Shown here piece by piece: positions 1-12,000 of a stretch of DNA of 64,000 bases. The DNA lies in the NCBI GenBank assembly GCA_037957365.1, contig JARHVA010004806.1:1034001-1098000 (forward strand). Direction: 5' to 3'. The notes beneath the pieces are model-generated. The model was given only the letters and a program-made list of their open reading frames with translations, was not told where the DNA came from and did no database searches. Each line of letters begins with the position of its first letter. Position 1 is the first letter of the stretch. The position numbers and the translations under genes were made by a program. This DNA is from Torreya grandis. Its lineage: Eukaryota > Streptophyta > Pinopsida > Cupressales > Taxaceae.

Positions 1-3000
1 AGTCCATTAGGCCTTTTAGGCCTAGAAAGACCTAAAATAGGTCTGTATATACATTTATAAGACCTTGTGCTTGCTTCAAGTTTGGATAATGGACTGATAA
101 AGAACTAAATATATGGGATAGAAGGTCTAAAATAATCCCTAAGTGATAAGAGGCTTATAAAAATAAGGAGAGCCTAATGGTTTATTATACCATTAGGCCT
201 AAAACTAGCATGAATAAGCCTATAGCAGAATTGAGGTTACATGCATGTTTTAGCATTTGACTAAGGTTGAAAATTATATGGAAATAGGTATGAGGAACAT
301 AACATGAATTATGGTGACTAAGAGTCTTATATAAATAGTTAGACACTAAGCTCAGTCACCTAGGGTTTCACAAACCAAAAGACTAGTAAACCTTAGGTCT
401 AATCAATGGAATGTGTAGGGTTCAGTTAAGAGAATATTGTAAACCCTGAAAGTATATCATAGGAGTTATAACTCCATAAAAAATACAATAGGAGGATAAA
501 AATTCCTACTTATATCCCATACTACTGTCAAATCACTCTCAAGATGATACGTAAGACAGTGAGACCCTAAAAAGACTTATGAGAGAATGAAGGCATAATA
601 ACATTTGAACAACTAGAGGTGATAGTCCAAACAACTAGAAGAAAATGAAAAGGTTAGGGATAAGTAGGAAATATTTGAAATGATCATGATGATTCCATAA
701 AATCATCTACAAGTGCCTCATATCTAGGACACTCAGCCTAGGCCTATTAGGCCTAAAAGTCGTGACAAGGCCTTATGCTCTATCATCATACTTGAGACAC
801 ACTCAGACCATCCCAAGAAAAATACAAGACAAGGGGAAGATATAATAGGTGTTCATAGATCCTAAAAAATATATATTCAAGTAGATAAAGGTATAAAATG
901 GGCCAATTTAGTCTAAAGAACCACTTTGAGCTACCACAGTCCTACACAATTAGCTTAACTTATACTTGAGATGCACATATCTCTCACCATAGAAAGACTC
1001 AGGTAAAATGATCTTAGGGGGTTTTGGGAACCCATATAGACTCAATATCTATGGTATAGGGATTTTTTTTAAGGGGCCCACCTTTATGAATGAAGGATAA
1101 TACTATATGCATGTTTAGACAGCTTGTAGAGAACTCAAGATCCATCATCTTACATTCATATCTTTCCACACCAACTACATTGGATCCAAATATTGTTAAA
1201 GGTTTTAGGGGGGTTTATGGACTAAACATCCATGAGAATAATTTTGTTATTGGAGGTCTCATATTTATGAACCATTTTTAAGATGGTAAAATTTAAAACC
1301 CTCCTTAAACCCTACTACAAACCAATCTTGGGAAATGTGAATATTTTGGAAATCAAACACTCTAGATTAACCTAATAAACTCTTTAACTACAAGGTACAC
1401 TTAGAGGAGACCCTACCCATGGTATCATGTTGTATGAACACTATACAAATTTTATAGAAAATAATAATTTATCAAGGAATTTGGTAGAGAATAAGGTGTA
1501 TTACTATTTGATAGGCTTCCAACCATTTTATGGGGAGGTTTAAGACTTTTCCAACCTTTTGAAGTCATAATATTCCTAATAATCCACTTGTAAATCCCTT
1601 TGTATCTCACCTCTAAATAACCAGTCTGTAAACATGAGAGAGAAAGTGGCCTAGTTACCTAAATGAAGTAGGGTTGTAGGTGTATAATAATTTAAAGAGT
1701 TTGATCATGGTGTAATTTTTTTTTTGAGATTGTGACATGATTATACATAGGTTCTTAAGGTTTCTTTTAGGTTTCATGACTTCCAAACACACACAGGCAA
1801 GTAATTAGGCCTAATAGGCTTAATTAGCTTACTTGGTCAATAGGAAAGTTAAAGAATGGCATGATGATGCTATTGAAGGAGTTATTTTAGGGTCATTACT
1901 AATGTAAATAGTTCTTAGGGGGTAAGCTATCCACTCTTCATAGTCATAATGGGAGATGGGAGTAGTTTCTCAAGGCTATTCAACATGCACAAGGGCTAAT
2001 GGGTTGCTCAATGCCTCATAGAGGCTAATTAAACCTAAATTTTACTTTGTAACTACCATATGAAGGAGTGATTGACTATTTTTGGCATTTACTTACCTTG
2101 AAGAGGTTTGAATCAACATCTACCACCTCACCACTAAAAGGGGCACATTGAAAGCCATCAATACATAGAGGGAGTTAGAAAAAGGGCTGTGTAACTAATT
2201 TTAACTACATAATGAGTTGACTATGGTCATTTATGACCTATTATCTATATCTCTAGGCCACTTTTATCCATCCCTCTCTTTTGATCTATTATTTATTTAG
2301 GCCTTATGGCCTTGAGTTATATGCCTCACTTGGGTATGATGAAACTCTACCTAATTTATACTCTATAGACCTCTTGGATTGATAATGAATAACTATTACA
2401 ACTCTTTTCATGATGATATCTAGTGTGTTATACTTTTTATGATTTGCATATGTGATTAATTTTTCTCCTTTATAGGTCCTTGTTTACCTATATTCTAATA
2501 GAATGTCTTATGTGATTTTGTGGCATATAAAAGTGTTGGTGATGAGGTTTGAAGTGTGATCTGACTAGTAAGAGTCTCATAGTAGATCTTATTATCATAA
2601 CCTTTACACTCTAATTACCTAATATAGTCTCCACATGAAGCACTCTTGCATAATAACTTTAGAATATGTTTGTTTAGTTACTTTTTTAATACATTAGTGT
2701 TACTAGGAGTTTACTTTGAGTGGATGAACTAGCATATTGGTGCATCACCACCCCTTAGAGTAGGTTTATTTTCTATACTTTCTCTCTTTTCATCCTAAGT
2801 ATTATGTCTTAGTGATTCTAATCCACAAGTGATGTACCAGGGGAGCTAACCCCATAAGTTAGAGGTATAACCTAGACCATAAGTATCCCACAACCTTTAG
2901 ACCATTCCCATGTTAGTCCAAGTTTGAATTAGGATTGAAAAACCTCCTTTAAAGGGTGGAACTTGGGTTACTAGTAGGTTCCACATTTGGTTCTGGTGGA

Positions 3001-3250
3001 TATGGTATTTTATATTGCATTTGTGGCTGATAACCATGTACCACTAAGTATTTGATATAATTAGGAGTATTTTTGGTTGTGTTGATCAATTAATATTCTT
3101 ATTATATACTCATTCCATTCATATGTAGTGTTACTTTTCTTATAATTGTTAGCATATGTAATTTATTATATAAATAGGCACATCCTATGATCATGGTCCT
3201 AAATTTGACATATATCACACCATAGCCTTTATTTATATGATTACGATGAC
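1..3250. other. Unrecognised AT-rich intergenic DNA
   Basis: No gene, tRNA or terminal-repeat pair could be supported here. The first 800 bases are rich in the palindromic word TAGGCCTA and near variants, which gives weak self-similarity but no regular period. The longest open stretch, 1090-1281 (63 codons, plus), has no recognisable domain and is judged a chance ORF. I looked on both strands for gypsy or copia RT motifs (MPFG, YxDD, GYHQI) and saw none. It may be older transposon DNA decayed past recognition. Confidence 0.5.
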
Positions 3251-3379
3251 ATTTTTTGTAATGTCACTACTTTTATTGGTATCTCATCATATGAGAACTC
3301 TATTTATGTGTCATTCATCACCACATACTACAAACCATTTTTTAAGCTTGCATAAATATGGGGTGATGTAGAATGTCCT

Positions 3380-3900
3380 ACTTCTCCTTTCATCAAAATT
3401 TGTTGCTTCAAACTTAACAAATTTAACTCTTGATTCATGTTTTCTAATACTATTTTAACCACAAAATTATTATCCCTTATCCATTATTGTTAATCTAAAC
3501 TTTCATCCATTTAGACTATCTCTTAAATTATTTTAAAATTTATTCCATCCATAGAAGCTCGTATATATGAATCCAAACTTAAGATAAATCATTCTATCCT
3601 TTATTTTTCATTCAATGGTTCTTTCAACTTATTAAATAATTATTTAAACCACTTGTCATAATCCTTCATCATCTCATTTTACTTATATATAAGGTGTCTC
3701 ATATTAGTAACAATCTCTGTTGGTACATCAAGATAGTGAAATTCATATTGAAAATCCTTTTGTTCTTCATGCCATGTCATAGTATGGTTTGGGATTATCT
3801 TCATATACAATTTTAATGTTTCATCCCTTAATGTACCTATAAAATCAAATTTTTATATATCTAAGGATCATTAATCCCATTAATTCTCTAGTAACAACCC
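3380..3900 (-). pseudogene. gag: Degenerate LTR-retrotransposon gag (Retrotrans_gag type)
   Basis: The minus strand reads as one frame with scattered stops. From about 3832 to 3550 it gives the pattern of the plant retrotransposon gag core: a segment like DETLKLYMKIIPNHTMTWHE (position of the family's 'A..W...L....I.SW.E'), an F.YEF helix, then KDYDKWFK and a leucine-rich LFNKLKEPLNEK segment. Three or four in-frame stops fall where Gln or Arg codons would be expected. A leucine-rich, possibly coiled segment follows (ENMNQELNLLSL, about 3430). No pol domain was seen on the lower-coordinate side, so this is an isolated fragment. The gag assignment rests on pattern and order only; the lineage cannot be fixed. 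Confidence 0.5.
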
Positions 3901-4099
3901 AAAAATAACAAGTGTTCCTTTATAGATTTTGTATATTTCAAAATAATGGTATTTTCATCCTGTTTGGTCCCATTATCAGATATTTTATCTTCTTCCTTAT
4001 ATTTTCTAAGTATACTTTATGTAACTATTCCACACTTCTACTCTATATTTTTATTTATTCTTTAATATTACTAGTGGATGGGGGATGGTGTTTGGTCTA

Positions 4100-4480
4100 T
4101 GACGTTCATCTCCAATGTAGTATCTTTCTGGTTAGAGTTTGAAAATTAGGTGTCTTTTTAATTCTCATTTTCATTTTCTTCTCTATCCTCTTATTCTAAT
4201 TTTACTTATCTAACTTCTTCATCCCAACCTTTTTTTTAAATTATTTTCCTCTTAACTTATACTTTACTAATTTATTCTTCCTCCTTATCCATTTTACTAC
4301 CTACATTCTCATCTTCATCATCTACTATGTCTTCTTCTATTTATTTATCTCCTTTCTCTCTTTTTTATTCTATATTAATTTTTAAAATATATTTCCCAAT
4401 TTTTATTATTAATCCCCTTACATTATCATATCTTCTATTTATTCCATCCAACTGTCATACTATTTTATCAATAAGTCACA
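4100..4480 (-). other. Pyrimidine-rich tract, possibly an acidic coding remnant on minus
   Basis: The plus strand is strongly T/C-rich. Read on the minus strand it gives clusters of Glu, Asp and Lys (EEDIVDDEDENVGSK) broken by stops. It lies just upstream, on the same strand, of the gag-like remnant at 3380-3900 and could be the acidic N-terminal part of the same protein. It could equally be simple low-complexity DNA. Confidence 0.3.
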
Positions 4481-6289
4481 TCCTTTCATAAATCATCCCT
4501 ATTTTTCCACATTATCCCTTAGGTTCTTAGCCCCTTAGACAGGGATAAATAATGTTTTTAATGTCTTCCTCTTTCTTCAAGGCATATGGGGAAAACAAAT
4601 ATTGGTTATTTTATTATATAAATATTCTAATCTCCTTAATCTAAATTATTATTCTCTAGACATTATAAAACCAAAATCCATGTGGTGCCACTAAATATTG
4701 ACATATAATCTATAATTGGGTTACATATAGTTATTAGGTTTAAGTTTAATTTAGTTATAACTAATTTTACACGTTTAGTAATGGGGTTTATCCTTAATTA
4801 ATATGTGTATTTATTATACATTTATTTATAAAAAAGTACATTGATGTTTCCTAATATTGCTCTCTTTATTCATATATATAATAATAAAACATCTATTACA
4901 TTTCAGATATATCTTTACTCTATAGCACCACACTCTTTATCTATATATTGTTTATGTCTTTCCATATTCCTCCTTATTCCTCTTATTAATATCTCTTATA
5001 TCTCTTACATTTTATTTATTATTATAATTATTATGATATGATATGATGATGATTATTATATTTCACACCATTTACATCATTATATACATTTTAAAATTCA
5101 AAGATTTCATGTATTCACTTATTGTTACCTTTGGTAACCATTGGTCTACATGTATTTACCTTCTTAACTACCAATTAGAAGATATTTACATATATTTCAT
5201 GGTATTTATGCATCTTAATTATGTAAACTATTATATTTTATTTTTCCAAAATGTATATATCATGACTTAAATCTCTATATAATACTACACATTAATTACG
5301 ATGTGATTAAAGCCTCAACGGTAATATGCAATACGATTTTACTTCCTATACAATGTGATTAAAGATTTTACACTAATATGTAGTATGATTTTAGCCTTTG
5401 TAGTGTTTATTTATACTATTATAATTTCAATAAATAATAATTCTAAAAAAACATTAGTTCATCCCTTGGTCATAAAATGTCTTAAATTTAAACACAACCA
5501 TATCTACAATATTTTATATCCACTTGTAAACATGGGTCCATGTTCTCATTCAAGTTTTGGCTAAGGGGATAAATTAAGTGTTTTACACATTTGTATTTAT
5601 GAATTTATTAATTTTTAAGGTGACTTATAATGTCTTTTATAAATTTAATAAATATTTGTAAGTGTTGTGAATAGTTTTAGGAGGGTTAAAGAGGTTCAAA
5701 CTCAAAACTAGATTAAACGATGACACTAGGATTATATTTTAATATAATGGAGTCATGAAACCACAATTAAAGTAAAAAAATTGGTAGTTATTATTAACAT
5801 AGTCCTGGTTCCCTTTATTATACTCACCTACCACCTTCACATCATTTCACACAAAATTTCACTATCCTAGATAGCCAAAGTTGTTGAATGTAACCATATC
5901 AAGTAATATCTAATAATAAAAAATGTACACATAAAATACCCAAAGAATAACATATCAATATATAGATGAGGTAAGATATACATTATAAAATTACATGCTT
6001 ATAATATCAAATCACATGATAAATCAATATTATCTCAACTAATATGATAGTGAAGTATGCATCTCAATAATCAAGTGAAATCATCTATAACTAGCATATG
6101 AATAATAATCAAGTAATCAATTAATATAATCATGAAGATAACCTCCATTATATTAGTAATATTAAAATAATAAAAAATAATTTTTAAATAACATAATTAA
6201 AATGTCACAATAGGCATGTGTATAATATCAAAAAAATTCAACAAAACTAGCATTGTGAAAATTGGGGCCTCACATATTAGAAAAGATTG
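4481..6289. other. AT-rich intergenic DNA without recognisable genes
   Basis: Very AT-rich, with short A/T runs and TATA-like strings. Short open stretches (for example 4841-5041 and 5043-5270, plus) consist of Ile, Tyr, Phe and Leu codons typical of chance ORFs in AT-rich DNA. A two-copy duplication at 5297-5398 is listed separately. No terminal repeats were found. Confidence 0.5.
5297..5398. repeat. Two-copy tandem duplication, about 51-bp unit
   Basis: Two adjacent diverged copies share the order 'GATGTGATTAAAG', then 'TAATATG', then 'ATACGATTTTA' or 'GTATGATTTTA'. Copy one is about 5297-5347 and copy two about 5348-5398. A small local duplication in otherwise unannotated DNA. Confidence 0.55.
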
Positions 6290-7129
6290 TGGATCCATTT
6301 ATAGGAAAATTTAGCTCTTGGATATGTCCAAAAGATATGTTTGAAATAATTAGGGATATATAAATATATTTATTTAGGTTAATAAATTATAATGTATAAG
6401 AGGCACTCCCAAATAGGAAGGTCTTGAAACAATAGACACTAGAGGAAAAATGCATGATTGGGCTCAAGCTTGGCATTTCATTATTTTGTTAATTATAACG
6501 ATCCAGTCTTGGGTGAAGAATTTAAATTAAATTAAATATTTATATTTTAAATATTAGAATAAAATTGGCTCATTATTCATTAAATGATACTATGAGCATA
6601 ATTATTGAAATTAGTATCACAGTTCCATTGCCAGTCTTTCCACCATAAACGAAGGATGTAATCCCATATTATACAATGTGACATATTTTATCAATTTATA
6701 GATACATAGAATATAAGATAAGTCCATTTTAATAAAATTATATTTAATTTTAATCAATTTACATGGGATAAAATATTAAGAGGAATTCAAATCCTTAATA
6801 GTGAGAATTCCCTTTTCGAGTATATGCAAAGATTTTATGCCGAACATATATGATAAAATAAGCATATTATTGGTCATAATATGGGGACCACTGTATATTT
6901 GGTCATTAAAAGAAATAATTTTTTAAATCCATCCCAAACCCATGTAATTTTTTTTTTAAATTTTTAAGGCTTTTCACATGTTCTTGGCCATAAAAGAACC
7001 TTTTATTATGAAGGGAGTAGCGGTGATCAACGTAGTGTGCAAACTAATGTTATTATAATTTTATTTACCACAAGGGACACCGATAAAAATGTAGTGACTT
7101 AGTATGATTTTACAGGCCTTAATACCTTC

Positions 7130-7420
7130 AATTTACATAACTACCTATTTTTCATAGAGGGAATTTTTTTTCTATAAACATCCATGATGCTCCTTCCCCT
7201 TTTATCATGAGGAAGATGAAAAATTCCCCATGAAACTCTATGTAATTCTTGATTTTTATACCAAATAAAATACATAATAATATTTTTAAATTTATCATAC
7301 AATCTTTTATATGGGACCCAGCATGAATAATAGTATACATGTGTGGCTATGTGGATTTTGGAATAAACCTAAAACTTACCCGCAAGAGAAAGAGGCTTGG
7401 AGATATAATAAGAGATAGTT
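7130..7420 (-). pseudogene. LINE post-RT region (broken)
   Basis: The minus strand gives KPLSLAGKF, the plant-LINE 'R.LSLAGR' block just after the RT thumb. It continues with a YYYSCWVPYKRLYDK segment, then IMYFIWY (position of 'FLWg'), and HRVSWGIFHLPHDKRG (position of 'h.VsWd.lc.Pk..GGlg'). This confirms the LINE call and its direction. Further down (6300-7130) only scattered similarity remains. Confidence 0.6.
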
Positions 7421-7779
7421 TCCCACTCTATCAAGAACATACTAACATAAAAATAAATTCAAACTATAAAAATTAAAATTACTACACAAAATATTAAATA
7501 CTTCCCCTTTTTGTAGCCACTTCCACTACTAAATATGGATACACTCTAGGAAAGGCATCATGCTTTGTCTATAGAAATAGGTTTTGGCCCAATGACAATC
7601 AAACCCTAAACTTTAAAAATGGTATCAATCCATCAAAGAAACTATTTTAAGGATGATTATTGCTCATTTAGAGTGATTAAAGTGTCATCTATAAAATTCT
7701 CATTAATTTATTGAGATGGGTGACCAGGAAGAATAATTCCCTTGATAAGCCCTCAATTAGATCTATAAGAGATCACATA

Positions 7780-8600
7780 AAGGTTCAATCTATTTGATAA
7801 TAATATTTTTAAAATTGAGTTTTATAAATATGGTCCTTTGGCAAGAGGCACAATCCTACTCCATTCCTTCCCAAATTATAATTATATTATATAGTATGTA
7901 ACTATTTTTGATGAGGCTTACTTTCCCTAGTCTAATGATCACATGAAATATATGGAAAAGGAAATTTGATAAAGATTTAATAATGATTTTTTAGGATACA
8001 TTCAAAAGGGTGATTATATGACAACTAGTAAAAAAATTATGTGTCACTAGTCTTAGGGGAAAACTTAATATTTCATTTGTTAATGATAACTCCCAAGGAT
8101 TTATTTTGTAGGCATTATATATATACCTAAATAAAGTTAGGGCCCACATATTTCCAGGTGTATTTTTAAAATATATAAGGAAATAGATTTATGGTTATCT
8201 CATTTTCATTATCTATGCAATACAATACATCAACAAATTATTAAGAGAGAGATGGGCATCATAATGTTTTTGAGAAGAAGGGATTAACTTGAAAATAACC
8301 ACTTATAAACATTTGTGTAAAGCCTATGATCTCTCCATTGAATATTCCCAGGCTTGGAAATTAACTTATAGTGATCGAATAAGGCTAAGGAAATTTTTGG
8401 TAGGCTGATGACATAACTTTAAGCAAGTTTGATAGCTTTGATTTAATGCTTAGCTTATTTTTCCCTAAGAAAATTTAAAAAATCATTTAGGTCACGGTCT
8501 CTAATCTTAAGCCAATGTGAATGTGACTTATTTTGTGCCTCTTTAGTTTCATATGTATCTACTATTTTAATATTATACATGAGAGAGACATCCATGTCCT
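7780..8600 (-). pseudogene. LINE reverse transcriptase, linker and N-terminal RT domain (broken)
   Basis: About 8461-8526 gives HSHWLKIRDRDLNDFLNF, matching the plant-LINE pattern 'S..WLK.GDRNTKFFH'. It is followed by a leucine-rich KISLALFDHYK segment like the usual 'eI...fv.fYk.LF'. About 7992-8020 gives a segment of the 'RPISLLNVSYKI' box, then 'SLSNFL', then KNSYILYNIIIIWEGME in the position of the 'IKNRYILDNIV..WEGMEW' box. About 7801-7830 gives IFIKLNFKN, the position of 'iflKLDFEKAYDRV', whose catalytic Asp is now Asn. These blocks are in the right order and spacing, which is what supports the call; each alone would be weak. Confidence 0.6.
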
Positions 8601-9149
8601 AAAGCTATGAGTCTAAAGGGTTATACTCAAGGAAGAAGGAAATTATTTAATATTCCTTAATGAAAACATCATCAATCTGCTTGTTAACCCACACATTTTT
8701 ATTAACATAATGATGGAATAAGGATGTGGTGTGGTTTATCACATCATTTTATCGCTCAATCTAGTTGGTATCATATGACATCTATGGAACTAAATTCTAA
8801 AATATCCTATATTAAAACCTCATTTTATATGATTTGATCCACAAGTTTAATTCTTTGATATTATTCTCAAATTTTTAATGAAAGCTCTTAAAGTTTTTTT
8901 GTGATATTAAGTATTTTTCAACCATGGAAAGTGTGAATTACTTGAGTTGTAACTAAATAAACACTACTTAAATCAAATAATTTCTTATAAACTACCATAT
9001 ATTCTAGAAATTGTTGTTTATTCCTAATTGAATCTCCAAAGTGATGGGTTCAATCACTTAATTTTTATCTTAGAACACTCCCAACTTAATCTAAATGATC
9101 ATGTAGATGAATACAAAATATATATTTATATAAAAAATAAAACATGAGA

Positions 9150-9458
9150 GTTATAAAGTTGGGGCATATACAATTCTATATAAAACAACACACAGAATTA
9201 TAATTTGTTTTTCTATAATACAACAATAATAAAAGCACAAAACCTACAAATTCTAGATAAGGATCTAGGAATTTGACATTTAAAAAAACCATATTACAAT
9301 AGAAATGAATTAGTATGCAATGTTAAGTATTCACATTAATTAAACAAGACCAATCCTACTACCTATATTAAACTATGGAAATGATCTTATGAACTAATTA
9401 AGGGTAGCGCTAACCATAAGTTAAGAACATGTATCCTAAGACATGTTATAGGTTAAGC
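9150..9458 (-). repeat. Old 3' LTR of chromovirus E0 (approximate limits)
   Basis: The segment 9410-9458 (CCATAAGTTAAGAACATGTA, then CATGTTATAGGTTAAG) is clearly related to the end of the E1 LTRs (CCATAAGTCA...CATATCCCTAGACACATTATAGGTTAA). The order LTR then chromodomain on the minus strand matches a 3' end. The left limit is poorly defined because similarity fades into A/T-rich sequence. Confidence 0.45.
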
Positions 9459-9499
9459 TTTTAGCATGACCCAACTTCAACCAAAGTTATACCAAACAT

Positions 9500-9646
9500 T
9501 TAAAATCTATGGATTCTATTTTAAAAACATTTCATTCTCCCATGTCACATCTTCAATGTTTAAATTCTTCCACTTGATCAGATAATCACTAATTAACCTC
9601 ATCTTCAACCTATTAGTGTGTGTCTGAATGATTTATTTAGGTTAGA
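9500..9646 (-). pseudogene. Chromodomain remnant of E0 gypsy integrase C-terminus
   Basis: The minus strand gives HTNRLKMRLISDYLIKWKNL followed by DVTWENE, matching the chromovirus chromodomain pattern 'R......i.eYLvKWknlp.edaTWE.E'. It is cut on its N-terminal side by insertion of E1 at 9651/9652. The rest of the same integrase lies on the far side of E1 (17784-18290). Confidence 0.75.
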
Positions 9647-9651
9647 AAATG
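9647..9651. other. Target-site duplication of E1, left copy (AAATG)
   Basis: AAATG lies directly left of the left LTR and matches 17779-17783 directly right of the right LTR. Five bases is the usual duplication for Ty3/gypsy integration. Confidence 0.75.
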
Positions 9652-10000
9652 TGTAAGGAAGTTACTTAGATTATTTACAATAATAGAATTATATATTCCA
9701 AAATTAAGAGTAGAATAATCAAATACATAACAATAATTGGTAAAAGAGCAGAATACTTGAATATTATAATTGAGCCACTTCAAGGGGGAAACCTCCAAAA
9801 TAATGAAATAAGAATAGAATTCATGATATTATGATAAAATACTAACCAATACCTCATATATATACTTTAATTAGCCATGGTTATTCCATAAGTTAACCAT
9901 ACTAATAACATCAATAAATGCAATAAGTTAATATGAAGATGTGAAAGCCATAAGTCAGCCACACATATCCCTAGACACATTATAGGTTAATGGCATAAAT
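9652..10000 (-). repeat. E1 3' LTR (349 bp)
   Basis: Aligns along its full length with 17430-17778, including shared blocks such as CTTGAATATTATAA.TGAGCC, CCACTTCAAGGG, TTAATATGAAGATGTG and CACACATATCCCTAGACACA. Followed on the interior side by a pyrimidine run that is the minus-strand polypurine tract. Confidence 0.88.
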
Positions 10001-10013
10001 TGCCTCTCCCCTT
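10001..10013 (-). promoter_or_regulatory. E1 polypurine tract
   Basis: The minus strand reads AAGGGGAGAGGCA, immediately before the 3' LTR. This is the expected primer site for plus-strand DNA synthesis and fixes the orientation as minus. Confidence 0.75.
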
Positions 10014-10049
10014 AAAATAAAATTTATCCTTAACATTTAATCAAAAAAA

Positions 10050-10190
10050 TATGTTTCTATAGGAATGATTCATCCTCCCATATTGCATTTTTAGAATTTA
10101 GGTTCTTCCATTTGATCAAATACTGCTTAATGGTTCTCATTTGTAGTTGCTTAGTGTGCATGTGAAGGGTCTCCTTGGGATCTAAAATGA
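10050..10190 (-). pseudogene. E1 chromodomain (C-terminus of integrase)
   Basis: The minus strand gives HTKQLQMRTIKQYLIKWKNL, then an Asn/Lys-rich turn, then AIWEDESF. This is the chromodomain aromatic/acidic pattern ('YLiKWKnl...aTWEdE'). It places E1 in the chromovirus branch of Ty3/gypsy. In that family the domain steers integration toward marked chromatin. Confidence 0.8.
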
Positions 10191-10279
10191 ATCTTCCTTA
10201 TTCATCTAATTCAATTAACTTAATATAAGTAGACAATATATATCTAATTACTTTATTTAGGCAAGATACATGGAATATT

Positions 10280-11300
10280 AGATGTATGTGAATGGCTGGG
10301 GGTAATTCTAACTTCTAAGCCATACTACCAATTTTATACAAGATATGGCAATGGCCATAATACTTAGGTGAAAGATTGTTATCCTTTTTATATTTCTTCA
10401 TATACATATGCTTATATGGATGTAAATGCATAAAGACCCAATCACCTATGTCAAAATTCCACTCACTATGATTTTGATCTACTTACTAATTCAATCAATT
10501 TTGTACCATTGCTATATTCTCTTTCAAACTAAATAACACATCCTATTGATGGTGAATGTGTTTATTAATGTATCTAACCTTATTATACACTATAAAAACT
10601 AAATTTATGGATGGGGGGTGATACACATTAATGAAATAAAGGGAACCATCTTGGAATAAGTGTGAAAATAAGTGTTATACCACCATTCAATTAGTGGCAA
10701 CCAATGAACCCATTTGTCTTATTTGTCAGAAACAAAAAAATAAAGATACCCTTCAAGACATTTTTTGACTACCTTTATTTGTCCATCAGATTAAGGTTAA
10801 TAGTATGAGATATGACTAACTAGGTACCCAAACATTTAAATAATTCAACCCAAAAATTATTAGTAAATATGGGATCTCGGTCACTTACAATGATCTTTGG
10901 AATGCCATGTAAGTTTTGAACTGTATCTAGAAAATTAGAAGTTACTATACTAGGAACAAATGGATATGATAAGGAGAAAAAATGAGAATACTTGGTGAGT
11001 CAATCCACAACTACCATGATAACATTTTTACTCTCAAACCCTGGTAACCCCATAATTAAATCCATGGAAACCTCTTCTCAATACTAGATAGGGATGGATA
11101 AAGGTTGTAAAAGACCTGGAGTCTTAATGTTTCATCTTTATTTTGTTGACATACCATGCATTTAGCCACATATTTATGAACATCCCCTTTTCTTCCTTCC
11201 CAAAATAAATCTTTCTTGATTCTATGATATGTTTTTAAAAATCCTATGTGTCTTCCAAGTGGAGAGGCATGAAGTTCCTAAAGAATTTTATGTTTGAGGA
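10280..11300 (-). pseudogene. pol: E1 integrase: H2C2 zinc domain, DDE core and C-terminal domain
   Basis: About 11275-11125 (minus) gives an intact H-H-C-C pattern: GRHIGFLKTYHR, then KYVAKCMVCQQNK. The DDE core follows: DLIMGLPGF (first Asp), IVSDRDPIFTNNFW (second Asp), then SDGQIKVVKKCLEGYL, where the usual 'VNR.LE' Asn-x-x-Glu pattern is partly changed. Further on come PLIEWWYNT, GDWVFMHLHPYK and LSPKYYGHCHI, typical of the C-terminal domain of chromovirus integrases. Stops interrupt the frame (for example before YH in the 'SYHP.sDGQ' box). About 370 codons, normal for the family. Confidence 0.85.
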
Positions 11301-11559
11301 GAGAATGATTATAAAGGTATAATATATATTAATACCATAATGTGTTCCCCTTCCATGTAATTTTTTTAGATTAATTAGAACTCTGATGAATATTGTGAAT
11401 CAAATATTTGGTAGCACTATCATTCTCCCATTCTAATTATTCTTCCTCTAGTCAATCTACCTACCACATGATCATGGCACATAATGGTGCATCCACTATT
11501 TCATCCTATCTAGAGAGGGCATCTAACACCATATTATCTTTTATTTTATTATAAACTAT

Positions 11560-12000
11560 TTCAAAATCATATCTTAACATTTTAGTCACCTATTTTTGTT
11601 GTTATTCACATGACAAGTGTTGTTCCAAAAAATATTTGAGGTTATCATGATCAGTCTTTACCTAAAATTGACCCATTAGATAAGGTATTCATTACTTCAC
11701 TACATGTATAATAGACACAATCTCTTTATCATATATTGGTTTGATCTTATTTTCCATTAAGTTAGAAAATTTCAAATGCCAATGGTTTACTTTGTTACAT
11801 GAGTACAACCCCTGTGTCATATCTTGATGTGTCACATTCCACAATAAAAGTTTTTAAGAAATTAGGAGTAGTAAAAAATAGAATTGTACACATAACCATT
11901 TTTAAAATATTCAAATGCCTTGGTAGATGAATCAGTCCACTGGAAGGAGTCTTTTTTTAACAATAGGTGAGTGGGGATGCAATTCTAATATAATTACTGA
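11560..12000 (-). pseudogene. pol: E1 RNase H domain (broken)
   Basis: The minus strand gives AFEYFKNGYV, a worn form of the 'AF..LK..l...PvL' segment, then FIVECDTSRYDTGVVLM at the position of 'f.lE.DAS..GiGaVLmQ', followed by further stop-interrupted similarity. It lies between RT and integrase as expected. The catalytic Asp of the CDTS box is kept. Confidence 0.7.

Larger units (their letters stand above)
6290..9070 (-). mobile_element. LINE retrotransposon relic (plant L1-like), 5'-truncated
   Basis: Minus-strand relic of the second ORF of a plant LINE. In order from high to low coordinate: a stretch like the end of the endonuclease (about 9060-8890), the linker with the WLK..DR......F pattern, RT fingers and palm, then the post-RT region. 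The high-coordinate edge lies near the LTR of the old gypsy element (about 9150), so either the LINE was truncated there or that element landed in it. No poly(A) end (poly-T on plus) or target duplication could be fixed, so the low-coordinate limit near 6290 is approximate. Many stops and frameshifts make it inactive. Confidence 0.6.

Noticed and set aside
1090..1281. 63-codon plus ORF
   Set aside because: No domain, no neighbouring signals, length expected by chance.
8380..8440. Plus-strand ADDITL-like motif resembling a LINE RT active site
   Set aside because: No supporting RT blocks on plus. The minus strand here carries the LINE linker with several ordered motifs, so the plus match is chance.
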